64,000 nucleotides of DNA from Paenibacillus catalpae (GCF_900112695.1 NZ_FOMT01000001.1:1116001-1180000), one strand, 5' to 3'; shown: positions 44,770 through 53,581, counted from the first letter of the stretch. Made by a program: numbers and translations. The notes: a model not told the origin generated them from the letters alone.

Positions 44770-45857
44770 AGACACTTCTAGAGGCATTTAACAAGGCAGA
44801 ATACCCTGTAGTTGGCCACGGAAAACGTCATGTTCAAGTATTAAAGAATACCTTTGACCATCTTGATGGCGAGATTGACAGTGATATATATGGAACGGGA
44901 AAAGTGATCGAGGATTTCCAGACGAAAATGGCTGCTTATCTGGGCAAGCCGTCTGCGGTCTTTTTCCCAAGCGGTACGATGGCTCAGCAAATTGCGCTCC
45001 GGCTGTGGTGTGACGAGAAAGGCAGCAAGAAGGTCGCTTATCATCCTTTATGCCATCTGGAAATTCATGAACAGGATGGATTAAAGGAGCTTCATCATAT
45101 TGAGCCTGTACTGCTGGCAGATAAAGATCGATTAATTACTCTTGAAGATGTGCGGAACATGAAGGAGGATATCGCTTGCCTGCTGCTTGAGCTGCCGCAG
45201 CGAGAGATTGGCGGACAACTGCCTGCCTACGAGGAACTGGAAGCGATAGCTGCCCATTGCCGGGCGAAGGGGATCAAGCTTCATCTTGACGGCGCAAGAC
45301 TTTACGAGATTTTGCCTTATTACGGGAAGACTGCGGCGGAAGTATGCAGCTTGTTTGATAGTGTATATGTCTCCTTCTACAAAGGGATCGGGGGAATTGC
45401 TGGAGCAATCCTGGCCGGCGAGGAAGCCTTCACTAGTCAATCGAAGATTTGGAAGAGGCGCCATGGCGGTGACTTAATCAGCCTTTATCCTTATATTCTC
45501 AATGCGGATCTAGCGTTTGACGAACGGCTGCCGAAGATGGAGCAATACTATCAAGCTGCCGTAGAATTAGCGGGCATGTATAATAACGGTATCGAGGGGA
45601 TTACAACCCGCCCGGTAACGCCTGTGTCAAATATGTTCCATGTTCATGCGGCTATGCCGAAAGAGAAGTTGGAGCAGATCTTGATTGCCTTGTATGAAGA
45701 AACCGGGATTGGCTTGACTGGCAATATTCGAGATGCAGGAGAAGGAACTTCCTATTATGAAGTCAGCCTCGGAGATCGTTATGCCGCTATTCCGAAGGAC
45801 AGGCTTAGGCAAGCATTCGAGCTTCTTCATGAGAAAGTAAAACAAACTTTGATTTGA
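44763..45857 (+). CDS. PLP-dependent beta-eliminating lyase, threonine aldolase type
   Basis: A 364-residue fold-type I PLP enzyme of the beta-eliminating lyase/threonine aldolase family. FFPSGTMAQQIALR near residue 67 is the PLP phosphate site, KLHLDGARLYE near 175 holds the PLP aspartate, and the Schiff-base Lys is in VSFYKGIGG near 203. TTG at 44763 overlaps the SDR stop. The usual products are glycine and acetaldehyde from threonine; the pairing with an SDR could mean a different beta-hydroxy amino acid. Confidence 0.85.
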   Translation: MVKTLLEAFNKAEYPVVGHGKRHVQVLKNTFDHLDGEIDSDIYGTGKVIEDFQTKMAAYLGKPSAVFFPSGTMAQQIALRLWCDEKGSKKVAYHPLCHLEIHEQDGLKELHHIEPVLLADKDRLITLEDVRNMKEDIACLLLELPQREIGGQLPAYEELEAIAAHCRAKGIKLHLDGARLYEILPYYGKTAAEVCSLFDSVYVSFYKGIGGIAGAILAGEEAFTSQSKIWKRRHGGDLISLYPYILNADLAFDERLPKMEQYYQAAVELAGMYNNGIEGITTRPVTPVSNMFHVHAAMPKEKLEQILIALYEETGIGLTGNIRDAGEGTSYYEVSLGDRYAAIPKDRLRQAFELLHEKVKQTLI

Positions 45858-45900
45858 ATATGATACTATTTTCAATATAGCAGTGAAGGAGGAATCGAGG

Positions 45901-46857
45901 ATGTCGGATTATGATGAACTATCGGAACGAAGAAAAAATAAGCTGAAGCTTATGCAGTTCAGCAAGGATGATCATTCGTTAGTAGAGTCGGACAAACCGA
46001 AGGAAACATTCGAAGATGTAGGCGGCCTAGAAGAGGTGAAGAAGAAGATTCGGATGAACTTTATTCTTCCACTCAAGCAGCCGGAGATCTTCAAAGCCTA
46101 TGGCAAAGAAGCCGGCGGGAGCCTGCTCTTGTTCGGACCTCCCGGATGCGGCAAGACGTTCCTTGCCCGGGCAGTAGCCGGTGAGATCGATGCCAATTTC
46201 ATTCATATCGAGCTGCAGGCGATACTTGGGATGTATGTCGGGCAAAGCGAGCATAACCTGCATGATGTGTTCCAGAAAGCAAGGGAAAACAAGCCTTGCG
46301 TCATCTTCATTGATGAGCTGGATGCCATGGGCGGCAGCCGTCATCAGATGAGACAGCATCATGAGCGAATGCTCGTTAATCAGCTTCTGACGGAGCTTGA
46401 CGGGCTGCAATCCGGCAACGACCAGGTCTTTGTTATTGGGGCAACGAATACGCCTTGGTATCTGGATTCCGCCTTGCGCCGCCCTGGACGGTTCAACCAT
46501 CTTGTATTTGTACCGCCTCCGGAAGAGGAAGAACGATCTGCGATTATGCAGCTTAAGCTTGCGGGCAAGCCTACCAATTCCCTCAATCTTGGCAAGCTGG
46601 CGGCAGAGACGAAGCTGTTCTCCGGTGCCGATCTGGAGCAGGTAATTAGCGATGCCGTTGAATCCGCTATGGAGCGTACGTTCGAGACGGGAGAAATTCA
46701 GCCGATTACGCAGGAAGATCTCCGCAAATCCGTTAAAGCCCGGAAGGCTACAACGATCGAATGGTTTGCCACTGCAAGGAACTACGCTACATTCAGCGAT
46801 GTGAACGGTGATTATCAAATCGTGCTTGATTATGCGAAGAAACACGGCATCAAATAG
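45901..46857 (+). CDS. Stand-alone AAA ATPase (Cdc48/FtsH-like core)
   Basis: A 318-residue single-domain AAA protein. A 35-residue N-terminal charged arm precedes the AAA core. Walker A is GPPGCGKT (79-86), Walker B VIFIDELDA (134-142), the sensor 1 Asn is in GATNTPW (180-186) and the arginine-finger stretch is RRPGRF (193-198). The pore loop reads LGMYVGQSE. No peptidase or zinc motif is present, so it is not FtsH; it resembles VPS4 or proteasome-ATPase cores. AAGGAGG is 8 bases before the ATG. A membrane-anchored TPR gene follows after 24 bases. Confidence 0.88.
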   Translation: MSDYDELSERRKNKLKLMQFSKDDHSLVESDKPKETFEDVGGLEEVKKKIRMNFILPLKQPEIFKAYGKEAGGSLLLFGPPGCGKTFLARAVAGEIDANFIHIELQAILGMYVGQSEHNLHDVFQKARENKPCVIFIDELDAMGGSRHQMRQHHERMLVNQLLTELDGLQSGNDQVFVIGATNTPWYLDSALRRPGRFNHLVFVPPPEEEERSAIMQLKLAGKPTNSLNLGKLAAETKLFSGADLEQVISDAVESAMERTFETGEIQPITQEDLRKSVKARKATTIEWFATARNYATFSDVNGDYQIVLDYAKKHGIK

Positions 46858-46881
46858 TGGATATAGCAGGAGGATTATTTT

Positions 46882-47763
46882 GTGGAAGAGACAATAACCT
46901 CATCTTCTTCGACCGTTTATAGCGCCATCTATCAGCTGATGTCCTGGAAGAAGTATAAGGAAGCATTGGCTGAAACAGAGAAGCTATTGCGGGAAGACCC
47001 CCATAATCCGGATCCTTACGCCTTATACGCACAAATCTGCGTGCTGACGGGAGATTACGAGAAAGCACGGCATTGGGCGGAGGAGGCTTTAAAGCGGAAT
47101 CCTGAGCATCGTTTAGGCTGGTATGTTCGCGTGTCGATTTATTATGAGACCGGCAACGAGGCTGCCTTTGATCAGGCCATTCGGGAAGCGCTGCGAATTG
47201 ATCCTTACGAGGCTCATTATTTTTACTTGCGGGCTAATCAGTTGAACAAGAAGGGCAAGTTCAAGGAAGCCAAGGATCAAATCGAAATGGCTCTGGAGCT
47301 GGAATCCGAGAATCCTCAATACTTGGCTGTTCTTAGTTATATTGAAGCTCTGCTCGGAGAAGACGGCGCATCAAGAGAGCTGGAACGTGAGGCCCTTCGT
47401 TATGGAGCCGAGGAGCCGGTTGTTCTGATGTACCTCGCCTGGTCTGCCGCTCGCCGCGGCGATTATAAGCTGCAGGAGACGTATATGCGCAGCGCGGTGC
47501 GATTAAATCCGGATGAGAAGCAATACCAGGATGAATTCCTGGAGTCGCTCCGTCACCAATATCTTCTTTATCGGATATGTTTGTGGCCTAATAAATTATT
47601 GCGTAAAATGAAGCGTTGGCAAATTTTTGTCGTGTGGGCGGCAGCCTGGATTTTATTTAAACCTTTGGTACTGCTTTTCATCATCTTGCATCTCATAGCC
47701 CATTGGTCAACCAAGGCTATTGTTCACGTGAAAATCTTTGGCTGGCGCCGGCGCCGAACATAA
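46882..47763 (+). CDS. TPR protein with C-terminal membrane anchor
   Basis: A 293-residue protein with about five tetratricopeptide repeats in residues 10-215 (YKEALAETEKLLREDPHNPD; YEKARHWAEEALKRNPEH; FKEAKDQIEMALELESENPQ). A hydrophobic hairpin near residues 235-265 and a basic tail GWRRRRT follow, giving a tail-anchored scaffold with a cytosolic TPR domain. GTG at 46882 is 8 bases after GCAGGAGG. It lies 24 bases after the AAA ATPase, so the two probably work together, the TPR part recruiting clients or the ATPase to the membrane; this is inference. Confidence 0.85.
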   Translation: MEETITSSSSTVYSAIYQLMSWKKYKEALAETEKLLREDPHNPDPYALYAQICVLTGDYEKARHWAEEALKRNPEHRLGWYVRVSIYYETGNEAAFDQAIREALRIDPYEAHYFYLRANQLNKKGKFKEAKDQIEMALELESENPQYLAVLSYIEALLGEDGASRELEREALRYGAEEPVVLMYLAWSAARRGDYKLQETYMRSAVRLNPDEKQYQDEFLESLRHQYLLYRICLWPNKLLRKMKRWQIFVVWAAAWILFKPLVLLFIILHLIAHWSTKAIVHVKIFGWRRRRT

Positions 47764-47779
47764 GTTGCGGGCTCAAATC

Positions 47780-47820
47780 AAAACGGACTGATTCTCCTTG
47801 AGAGATCAGTCCGTTTTTTG
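47780..47820. terminator. Bidirectional terminator
   Basis: AAAACGGACTGAT and ATCAGTCCGTTTT pair across TCTCCTTGAGAG, followed by TT on the plus side and GATTT on the minus side. It separates the TPR gene from the convergent LysR gene. Confidence 0.85.
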
Positions 47821-47895
47821 TTATTCCGTCGATCCGGTCGAACCCATGCAGAGAGGAGATGAGCACCTGTGGTATTCCTGCAACCGTGGGCACGC

Positions 47896-48789
47896 TCATG
47901 CCAATCCTGTTGGTTCTGACTGAAAGTGCAGCTTCAGAAACTCCAAGTACTGCTTAGCGGCACGAGGCAAGTATCGCTTCTCATTCCAGGCAATCGAGAA
48001 CTCGCGCTCACAGACCGGCGACTCAATGCGCAGCAGCTTAACATTCGAATCCTCATTCGTGCTATGAGGCACGAAAGCGACTCCGAGTCCAGCTTGTACA
48101 AGGCTCCACAAGGCCGATGGCTCATCGACTTCGCAAATAACGTTCCGGGAGATACCCGCAGCCTCGCAATATACATCGTTGATATGACGGAAGGGATGTT
48201 CGGCATGATACTCAATAAACGCTTCATTTTCCGTCTCTGCTATGGTGATGGTATCTCTCGCTGCTAGAGGATGGGCAATTGGAACGGCGAGACATACCTC
48301 CGCTTTCAATACGATTTGTTCTTGAATCCACGTCTGATTGAGGGAAGCAGCTATGAAGCATAGATCCACTTCTCCTCGCTCAAGCAGAGAGATCATGTCG
48401 TTTGAAGAGGCAGGAGGGATCTGTACCACGCGGAAAAGAATCTCCGGATTCTCCTTGCGAAACTCGCTTATGGTGGAAGAGAGTCGACTTAGCGTTGGTG
48501 TGGCAAGTCTTATGGTTCCTTGCTCCGTTTCAACCATATCCGCCAGTTCCCGGCGTCCTTCTTCTAATGCTCCTAGTGCGATATCCACCTGTTTCAGGAA
48601 TGCTCTGCCGAACCGGTTCAAACGAATCTGTCGGTTCTGCCGGTCAAACAGAGGAACGCCAACATCTTCCTCCAGACGTGAGATCGTCTTGCTTAGCGCA
48701 GGCTGAGCAATTCGAAGCTCCTCTGATGCCTTTGTCATGTGCTCATATTTCGCAACGGTACGAAAATATTGAAGCTGCAGCAGTTCCAT
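47896..48789 (-). CDS. LysR family transcriptional regulator
   Basis: A 297-residue LysR-type regulator. The winged-helix domain is residues 1-60 (FRTVAKYEHMTKASEELRIAQPALSKTISRLE, a helix-turn-helix centred on Gln-Pro-Ala-Leu-Ser), followed by a periplasmic-binding-like effector domain. GGAGG precedes the ATG at 48789 by 8-9 bases. It diverges from an MFS exporter gene at 48928 with 138 bases between, the usual layout for a regulator and its target. Ligand unknown. Confidence 0.9.
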   Translation of the reverse strand: MELLQLQYFRTVAKYEHMTKASEELRIAQPALSKTISRLEEDVGVPLFDRQNRQIRLNRFGRAFLKQVDIALGALEEGRRELADMVETEQGTIRLATPTLSRLSSTISEFRKENPEILFRVVQIPPASSNDMISLLERGEVDLCFIAASLNQTWIQEQIVLKAEVCLAVPIAHPLAARDTITIAETENEAFIEYHAEHPFRHINDVYCEAAGISRNVICEVDEPSALWSLVQAGLGVAFVPHSTNEDSNVKLLRIESPVCEREFSIAWNEKRYLPRAAKQYLEFLKLHFQSEPTGLA

Positions 48790-48927
48790 AATGAAGACCT
48801 CCAAACTTTATAATTCATTCATTTCCATATACCTCAGTATATAATAACATACAACAATATATATTATCATTTATCAATCGGAAGGGGTATATTGGTAAAT
48901 ATAAAGATAAACAGGAGGGAGATCGCG

Positions 48928-50325
48928 ATGACTTCAGATCAAACGGATTCCACTCAAACTCTGAATGGAAACGTCTTAATTAAAATTCTGGCATTCACAT
49001 TGGTTTTATCCTCGATGAGCGCGACGATGTTTAACATCGTCCTTCCGGAGATTCGGGCTGATTATGAACTCTCAGTCGCTCAGGTCAGTTGGGTATCGAC
49101 TGTATACTTGCTTATATACGCGGTCGGATCCGTCCTTTACGGCAAGCTGCTCGATCGTTATCAAGCCAAGAATCTGATTACTTTCGGATTGCTCGTATTT
49201 GCGGCAGGCTCACTACTGGGATTACTTGCCGGATCATATTCCTTCGTATTAATAGCGAGAATCCTGCAAGCGGTCGGAGCGGCTGTCATCCCGGCGCTAG
49301 CGATGTTAATTCCAGTTCGATACTTCCCGCCAGAGAGAAGAGGGCATGCACTCGGAATCTCGGCTACCGGATTAGCACTTGGTAATGCGATTGGCCCGAT
49401 TGTGTCCTCGCTGCTCGTGTCGTTTGTCCACTGGAGATGGTTATTCGCCATTCCTATGCTTATTCTGGTCACGCTGCCGCTCTACCGCAAATATCTCATT
49501 ACGGAGAGAAGACAAGGAGGACATATTGATTGGCTGGGAGGAGGTCTTCTGGCCGGTACGGTAGCTCTTCTGCTGCTTGCGATTACGCAAGGGAACTGGT
49601 GGCTCGGAGCCGGAAGCGTTGTTATGCTCTTAGGCTTCGCCCTACGTATTCGTACGGCTAATGATCCGTTCGTGTCCATGTCACTTATACGTGACCGTGT
49701 TTATTTAACGGGATTAATAATTGCGGCGCTAGTGATGAGCGTGAGCTATGCCTTACCCTTCCTAACTCCTCAGTTACTGTCGGATATTAATCAATTAACG
49801 CCCGGATGGGTTGGCTTCGTCATGGTTCCCGGAGCCTGCGTGTCCGCTTATCTCGGCCGAAAAGTCGGAAAATTGGCGGATACGAAAGGGAATACGTTTG
49901 TTTATCACTTGGCATCTCTGTTCTTGTTCAGCTGTTTTCTCTTATTATCGATATTCGTTGGCAGTCCTGCAGTTCTGATCGGACTTATTTTTACCATCGG
50001 CATTGTTGGTCAGATGTTCATGCAGATCGCGCTCTCAAATACGATCTCACAAAGTATTCCGAAGGATCAGGTTGGCGTTGGAATGGGGTTAATGACGTTA
50101 TGTAATTTCCTTGCCGGGGCCGTATCAACGGGGATCTATGGGAAGATCATGGATCATGGGGCAAAAGCGAGCTGGATACCGTGGCACACCAAAGACGCTT
50201 CCTACGTATTTAGCAATCTATATCTGATCCTCGCATTGATTCATGTTGGAATTCTCATTCTCTACCGAAGTGTCTTTGTCCGCAGGAAGAAGACGGATGC
50301 TGCTGTACGTATGATTAGCAGGTAA
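48928..50325 (+). CDS. MFS multidrug efflux transporter (14 helices)
   Basis: A 465-residue DHA2-type exporter related to LmrB and TetL-like pumps. The first helix contains SSMSATMFNIVLPEI, motif A is LYGKLLDRYQAKN near residues 62-74 and motif C lies in LALGNAIGPIVS near 145. AGGAGGG is 9 bases before the ATG. The divergent LysR gene is the likely regulator. The AT-rich intergenic region carries TATAAT at 48840 and overlapping ATA-rich palindromes but no clear operator. Confidence 0.88.
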   Translation: MTSDQTDSTQTLNGNVLIKILAFTLVLSSMSATMFNIVLPEIRADYELSVAQVSWVSTVYLLIYAVGSVLYGKLLDRYQAKNLITFGLLVFAAGSLLGLLAGSYSFVLIARILQAVGAAVIPALAMLIPVRYFPPERRGHALGISATGLALGNAIGPIVSSLLVSFVHWRWLFAIPMLILVTLPLYRKYLITERRQGGHIDWLGGGLLAGTVALLLLAITQGNWWLGAGSVVMLLGFALRIRTANDPFVSMSLIRDRVYLTGLIIAALVMSVSYALPFLTPQLLSDINQLTPGWVGFVMVPGACVSAYLGRKVGKLADTKGNTFVYHLASLFLFSCFLLLSIFVGSPAVLIGLIFTIGIVGQMFMQIALSNTISQSIPKDQVGVGMGLMTLCNFLAGAVSTGIYGKIMDHGAKASWIPWHTKDASYVFSNLYLILALIHVGILILYRSVFVRRKKTDAAVRMISR

Positions 50326-50337
50326 TGTTAAATGAAT

Positions 50338-50374
50338 AACCGGATCGATCTTCCAGAAGATCGGTTGGTTTTTT
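50338..50374 (+). terminator. Intrinsic terminator
   Basis: AACCGGATCGATCTT and AAGATCGGTTGGTT pair around CCAG, followed by TTTTT. Confidence 0.75.
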
Positions 50375-50386
50375 ATTGAAATAGTA

Positions 50387-50417
50387 TTGACTCTCCCCTA
50401 AGGGGAGACGATAAACT
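50387..50417 (+). promoter_or_regulatory. MerR-type promoter/operator
   Basis: TTGACT (50387-50392) and TAAACT (50412-50417) are separated by 19 bases, the overlong spacer typical of MerR-regulated promoters. The spacer contains the palindrome CTCCCCTAAGGGGAG. A further perfect palindrome GACCGGCCGGTC lies downstream at 50427-50438. Confidence 0.75.
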
Positions 50418-50473
50418 TCAATATGTGACCGGCCGGTCTAATTGCTAAGAACAGGGTTATAGGAGGATGATAC

Positions 50474-51090
50474 GTGCTTTATACGGTGAAAGAAGTATCA
50501 GAAATGTCTAATGTAACAATCAAAACACTGCACCATTATCATAAAATCGGTCTCCTTATGCCAAGTGAGATTAGCGAAGCCGGCTACCGCTTATATGGAA
50601 TACATGAGCTGCAGCGGCTGCAAGAAATCCTTCTCTACCGTGAGTTGGAATTCTCCCTTGATCAGATTAAACACTTATTGAATGCTAATCCGGACCGACA
50701 GTCCATACTTCAGCAGCAAGAAGCTTTGCTAAGCAGAATGAACATCTGCAGGAAACGTACGGCATAGAAATCCTTCAAGTGAAGGGAGCAGATGTACCGG
50801 AGATGAATGAGCAAGCCGCAGAAGCCATGACTTTCATGAATGCGATGGCTTCTGCATTAACAACAGGCATTAGACATCACGATCAGAAGATTAATAAGCT
50901 CATTTCCGACCACCTTGAATTCTTAAATAAGCATAACCATAACGTTTCAGCTGAAACGTTCGACGCGCAAACCAAGTTTTTTCTCCAGGATGAGTTTCAC
51001 TTGAACATGCTGGAGTCGTAACAAATAGGGCTCGCCTATTATCTGGCTGCTGCGGCAGAGGCTTATAAAGAAGAGTCGGACTTGAATTAA
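50474..51090 (+). pseudogene. Broken TipA-type MerR regulator
   Basis: An intact MerR helix-turn-helix part (MLYTVKEVSEMSNVTIKTLH to LLSRMN, frame of 50474) ends early at a stop near 50767. The C-terminal TipAS ligand domain continues in another frame from about 50735 (NEHLQETYGIEILQVKGAD, then EQAAEAMTFMNAMASALTTG). A middle segment of about 60-70 residues normally found between these parts is missing. A TAA at 51019 interrupts it again before QIGLAYYLAAAAEAYKEESD and the end at 51090. So there is an internal deletion with frameshift, plus a nonsense change. A full-length gene would have been an autoregulated drug-responsive activator. Confidence 0.8.
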
Positions 51091-51127
51091 TATTGTCACT
51101 GGAATCTCGCGGAAGCAGTATATGGTT

Positions 51128-51165
51128 AGCCAAGCTTAATCGAATGATTAGCTTGGCTTTTTTTG
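51128..51165 (+). terminator. Intrinsic terminator after the MerR pseudogene
   Basis: AGCCAAGCTTAATC and GATTAGCTTGGCT around a GAAT-type loop, then seven Ts. Very similar in sequence to the terminator at 52955. Confidence 0.85.
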
Positions 51166-51240
51166 CTGCGAGAAAGTATATGAATACTACACAAAAGGGA
51201 AAAACACAAATGTCGTCAGCTTTTTCCTGAATGTTACAAG

Positions 51241-51269
51241 TTGACATTAATATATCCTAAGTTTAGAAT
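51241..51269 (+). promoter_or_regulatory. Strong promoter of the marR-LLM operon
   Basis: Perfect TTGACA (51241-51246), 17 bases, TAGAAT (51264-51269). Confidence 0.75.
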
Positions 51270-51285
51270 AACTAATATTAGGATA
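51253..51285 (+). promoter_or_regulatory. Candidate MarR operator
   Basis: TATCCTAA (51253-51260) and TTAGGATA (51278-51285) are perfect 8-bp inverted repeats flanking the -10 box, suited to autorepression by the MarR protein encoded next. Assigned by position and symmetry only. Confidence 0.55.
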
Positions 51286-51343
51286 AATAAAGATGGGATT
51301 AATAATATCCTTTGTATAACGAGGCCAGATAAGGAGATGGAGA

Positions 51344-51817
51344 ATGACAGAACGCGATGCTGAAGGTAAGGAACTTGATTTGAAGGTCATACGCGTTATA
51401 AGTAACATGGTGAAAGAGTTGTACGGAAGCTTGGAACGTGACATTGACAGCTACGGCCTTAGTAGGGAATACTTTCAAATTTTAGAGTTTCTATATAATA
51501 AGGGACCTCATCCCATTCAGAAAATAAGCGAGACCTTCTCGATTCCAAGCGGGAGTATCACTTATGTGGTCGATAAACTTGAAAAGAAGGGTCTGGTGGA
51601 ACGGCTACCGATTCCGGGTGATCGGCGAAAAACGAATGTGACGCTAACGGATGAAGGTCAAAGTTACTTTGATCACATCTTTCCAAGGCATGTTGAAACG
51701 ATCTCCGATAATTTGTCCTACGCAACGGACGAGGAGAAGCTAGAGCTTATTCGCGTGCTCAAGAAAATCGGATATGGTATCAAGAATCGTGAAGGCAGCT
51801 CAAAACATGAGGACTGA
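51344..51817 (+). CDS. MarR family transcriptional regulator
   Basis: A 157-residue winged-helix repressor. The DNA-binding part includes HPIQKISETFSIPSGSITYV near residues 57-76 and the wing RLPIPGDRRKTNVTLTDEG near 87-105 with the conserved Asp-Arg-Arg. AAGGAG at 51332-51337 precedes the ATG. It precedes an LLM-class oxidoreductase by 63 bases and has a palindrome over its own promoter, so autoregulated control of both genes is likely. The signal may be an oxidant, quinone or phenolic. Confidence 0.9.
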   Translation: MTERDAEGKELDLKVIRVISNMVKELYGSLERDIDSYGLSREYFQILEFLYNKGPHPIQKISETFSIPSGSITYVVDKLEKKGLVERLPIPGDRRKTNVTLTDEGQSYFDHIFPRHVETISDNLSYATDEEKLELIRVLKKIGYGIKNREGSSKHED

Positions 51818-51880
51818 GGATCAGTTTATTATTGAAAGAATTATTTCATTTTTCAATTTGATAAGTAGGGAGAATTTATA

Positions 51881-52942
51881 ATGGAAATCGGTGTAGATAC
51901 TTTTGTTGAAACAACTCCGGATGTTCAAACCGGCGAGACCATCAGTCACGCTCAGCGTTTGCGTGAGGTAGTGGAAGAAATCGTCCTTGCTGATCAGGTT
52001 GGGCTCGATGTATTTGGTGTCGGCGAGCATCATCGCAAAGAATTCGGGGATTCCGCTACTGCCGTCATACTGGCGGCTGCAGCATCCATGACCAAAAGGA
52101 TTCGCTTAACCAGTTCGGTTACCGTGCTATCTGCTGCGGATCCGGTACGTTTGTTCCAGCAATTCGCCACGCTTGACGGAATTTCGAATGGACGGGCTGA
52201 GATTATTGCGGGAAGAGGCTCTATGGTCGATGCGTTTCCTCTGTTTGGTTATGATTTAAAAGATTACGATGAGCTATTCGAGGAAAAACTGGAGCTCTTA
52301 CTAAAACTAAGGGACTCCGAGAAGGTAACCTGGAGAGGAGGGCATCGGCCAGCCTTTACGAATTTAGGCGTATACCCGCGTCCCGTTCAGAACCAATTGC
52401 CCGTTTGGCTTGGCAGTGGGGGTAATCCGGACTCAGCCATTCGTGCAGGGGTACTTGGACTGCCGCTTGTATTGGCGATAATTGGGGGTAGTTCCCTGAA
52501 CTTTGCCCCGCTCGTGCCGCTTTATAAGAAGGCAGCCGAACGTGCAGGACATGACGTATCGAAATTAAAGATAGCCGTACATTCACTCGGGTTTGTTGCG
52601 GATAGTACAACGCTTGCGGTCGAAAAGTATTTCCCACCTACACAGGCATCATTTAATTATTTTGGTAAAGAACGTGGCTGGGGACAATATACCCGTGCGC
52701 AATTCGATGCAGCTCGCAGCTTAGAAGGAGCTTTATACGTTGGCGATTCCGAAACGGTGGCTAACAAAATCATTCACATGCGCAAACATCTAGGCTTCAC
52801 AAGATTCTTTCTTCATTTGCCAGTTGGCACCATGCCTCATGAGGATGTCATGAGAGCTATTGAGTTATTAGGAACGGAAGTTGCACCTCGAGTTCGTGAA
52901 GAAGTTGCAAAATGGGAAGCCTCCAATGAAGCTAAAGCTTAA
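51881..52942 (+). CDS. LLM class flavin-dependent oxidoreductase
   Basis: A 353-residue luciferase-like TIM-barrel monooxygenase, using FMN or F420-like flavin. VFGVGEHHRKEFGDSA near residues 44-59 is the signature His-His region, SSVTVLSAADPVRLF near 80 and EIIAGRGSMVDAFPLFGY near 107 are flavin-contact stretches, and PVWLGSGG near 170 is typical. TAGGGAG is 9 bases or so before the ATG. Operon with the MarR regulator; terminator follows. Substrate unknown. Confidence 0.9.
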   Translation: MEIGVDTFVETTPDVQTGETISHAQRLREVVEEIVLADQVGLDVFGVGEHHRKEFGDSATAVILAAAASMTKRIRLTSSVTVLSAADPVRLFQQFATLDGISNGRAEIIAGRGSMVDAFPLFGYDLKDYDELFEEKLELLLKLRDSEKVTWRGGHRPAFTNLGVYPRPVQNQLPVWLGSGGNPDSAIRAGVLGLPLVLAIIGGSSLNFAPLVPLYKKAAERAGHDVSKLKIAVHSLGFVADSTTLAVEKYFPPTQASFNYFGKERGWGQYTRAQFDAARSLEGALYVGDSETVANKIIHMRKHLGFTRFFLHLPVGTMPHEDVMRAIELLGTEVAPRVREEVAKWEASNEAKA

Positions 52943-52954
52943 TAATTGATTAAA

Positions 52955-52988
52955 AACCAAGCTAATCTTTGATTAGCTTGGTTTTTTT
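52955..52988 (+). terminator. Intrinsic terminator
   Basis: AAACCAAGCTAATC, loop TTT, GATTAGCTTGGTTT, then T run. Confidence 0.9.
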
Positions 52989-53503
52989 ATAGGTGAAGAG
53001 TTTTCTTTGGGATTAACATAATGAACATCATTTTGAAGTGTTTGTGTAAACGCTTTCAAAGGTTGGGAGAAAACTGAAATTAGTTCCGTAAAATTTGATG
53101 GTCTTGATATTAAGAGAAATCATCAATTGATTTGAACTAATCTGTAACGATCTAAAAATCAATTGATTAACCAGAATTAGATTTCAGACGATGAATGACT
53201 AAATAAATCAAATGTTTTAAGCAACGACAGATTGAATTCAAGATGTTATTTGAAACGTTCTTGAAAACATTAGAAACTTATAATCGGAAATTAAGATCGG
53301 CAGTTATCAGATAAAAAATTTTAGAGAAAGATACGATCAGATATGAGGATAAAATTAAGACAGCGTAGCGTATTTGACGTGACGGGTTTAAGGAAATTAG
53401 CTTAGGAATACCGGTTGATCAGCTTTTCCTTAACAACTTCTTCACAAAACCCGTATTTTATACATATGTCTATAAATCGAATAAACCCCTTGTCACAAAC
53501 AAA
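52989..53503. other. AT-rich gene-free stretch with decayed appearance
   Basis: About 515 bases, clearly more AT-rich than the neighbours, without a credible gene on either strand. It holds one perfect cre-type site (53045) and an inverted repeat pair (ATCAATTGATTT near 53125 and AAATCAATTGAT near 53157). It looks like the eroded upstream region of a lost gene. Confidence 0.6.
53045..53058 (+). promoter_or_regulatory. CcpA cre-type site
   Basis: TGTAAACGCTTTCA matches the consensus TGWAANCGNTNWCA at every fixed position. No intact gene follows within 450 bases on either strand, so its target seems lost. Confidence 0.65.
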
Positions 53504-53581
53504 CTAAACATTAACTCTTAGTCCACCTGCAAAATCAGAATAAAGTGAATCAGCCCATTCATAGGCTTCCCGTGTGCTCAA
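53504..53581 (-). pseudogene. Possible 25-codon gene fragment
   Basis: Minus-strand reading LSTREAYEWADSLYSDFAGG then LRVNV and stop. The composition looks protein-like, and the TTG overlaps the stop of the frameshifted gene upstream. There is no ribosome binding site. It may be the tail of a lost gene or chance. Confidence 0.25.

Noticed and set aside
46027..46845. 272-codon minus-strand frame opposite the AAA ATPase
   Set aside because: The plus strand has Walker A, Walker B and arginine finger; the opposite frame has no motif or start signal.
53021..53140. 38-codon plus-strand frame starting MNIILKCLCKRF
   Set aside because: No ribosome binding site, crosses the cre site, AT-rich decay region.
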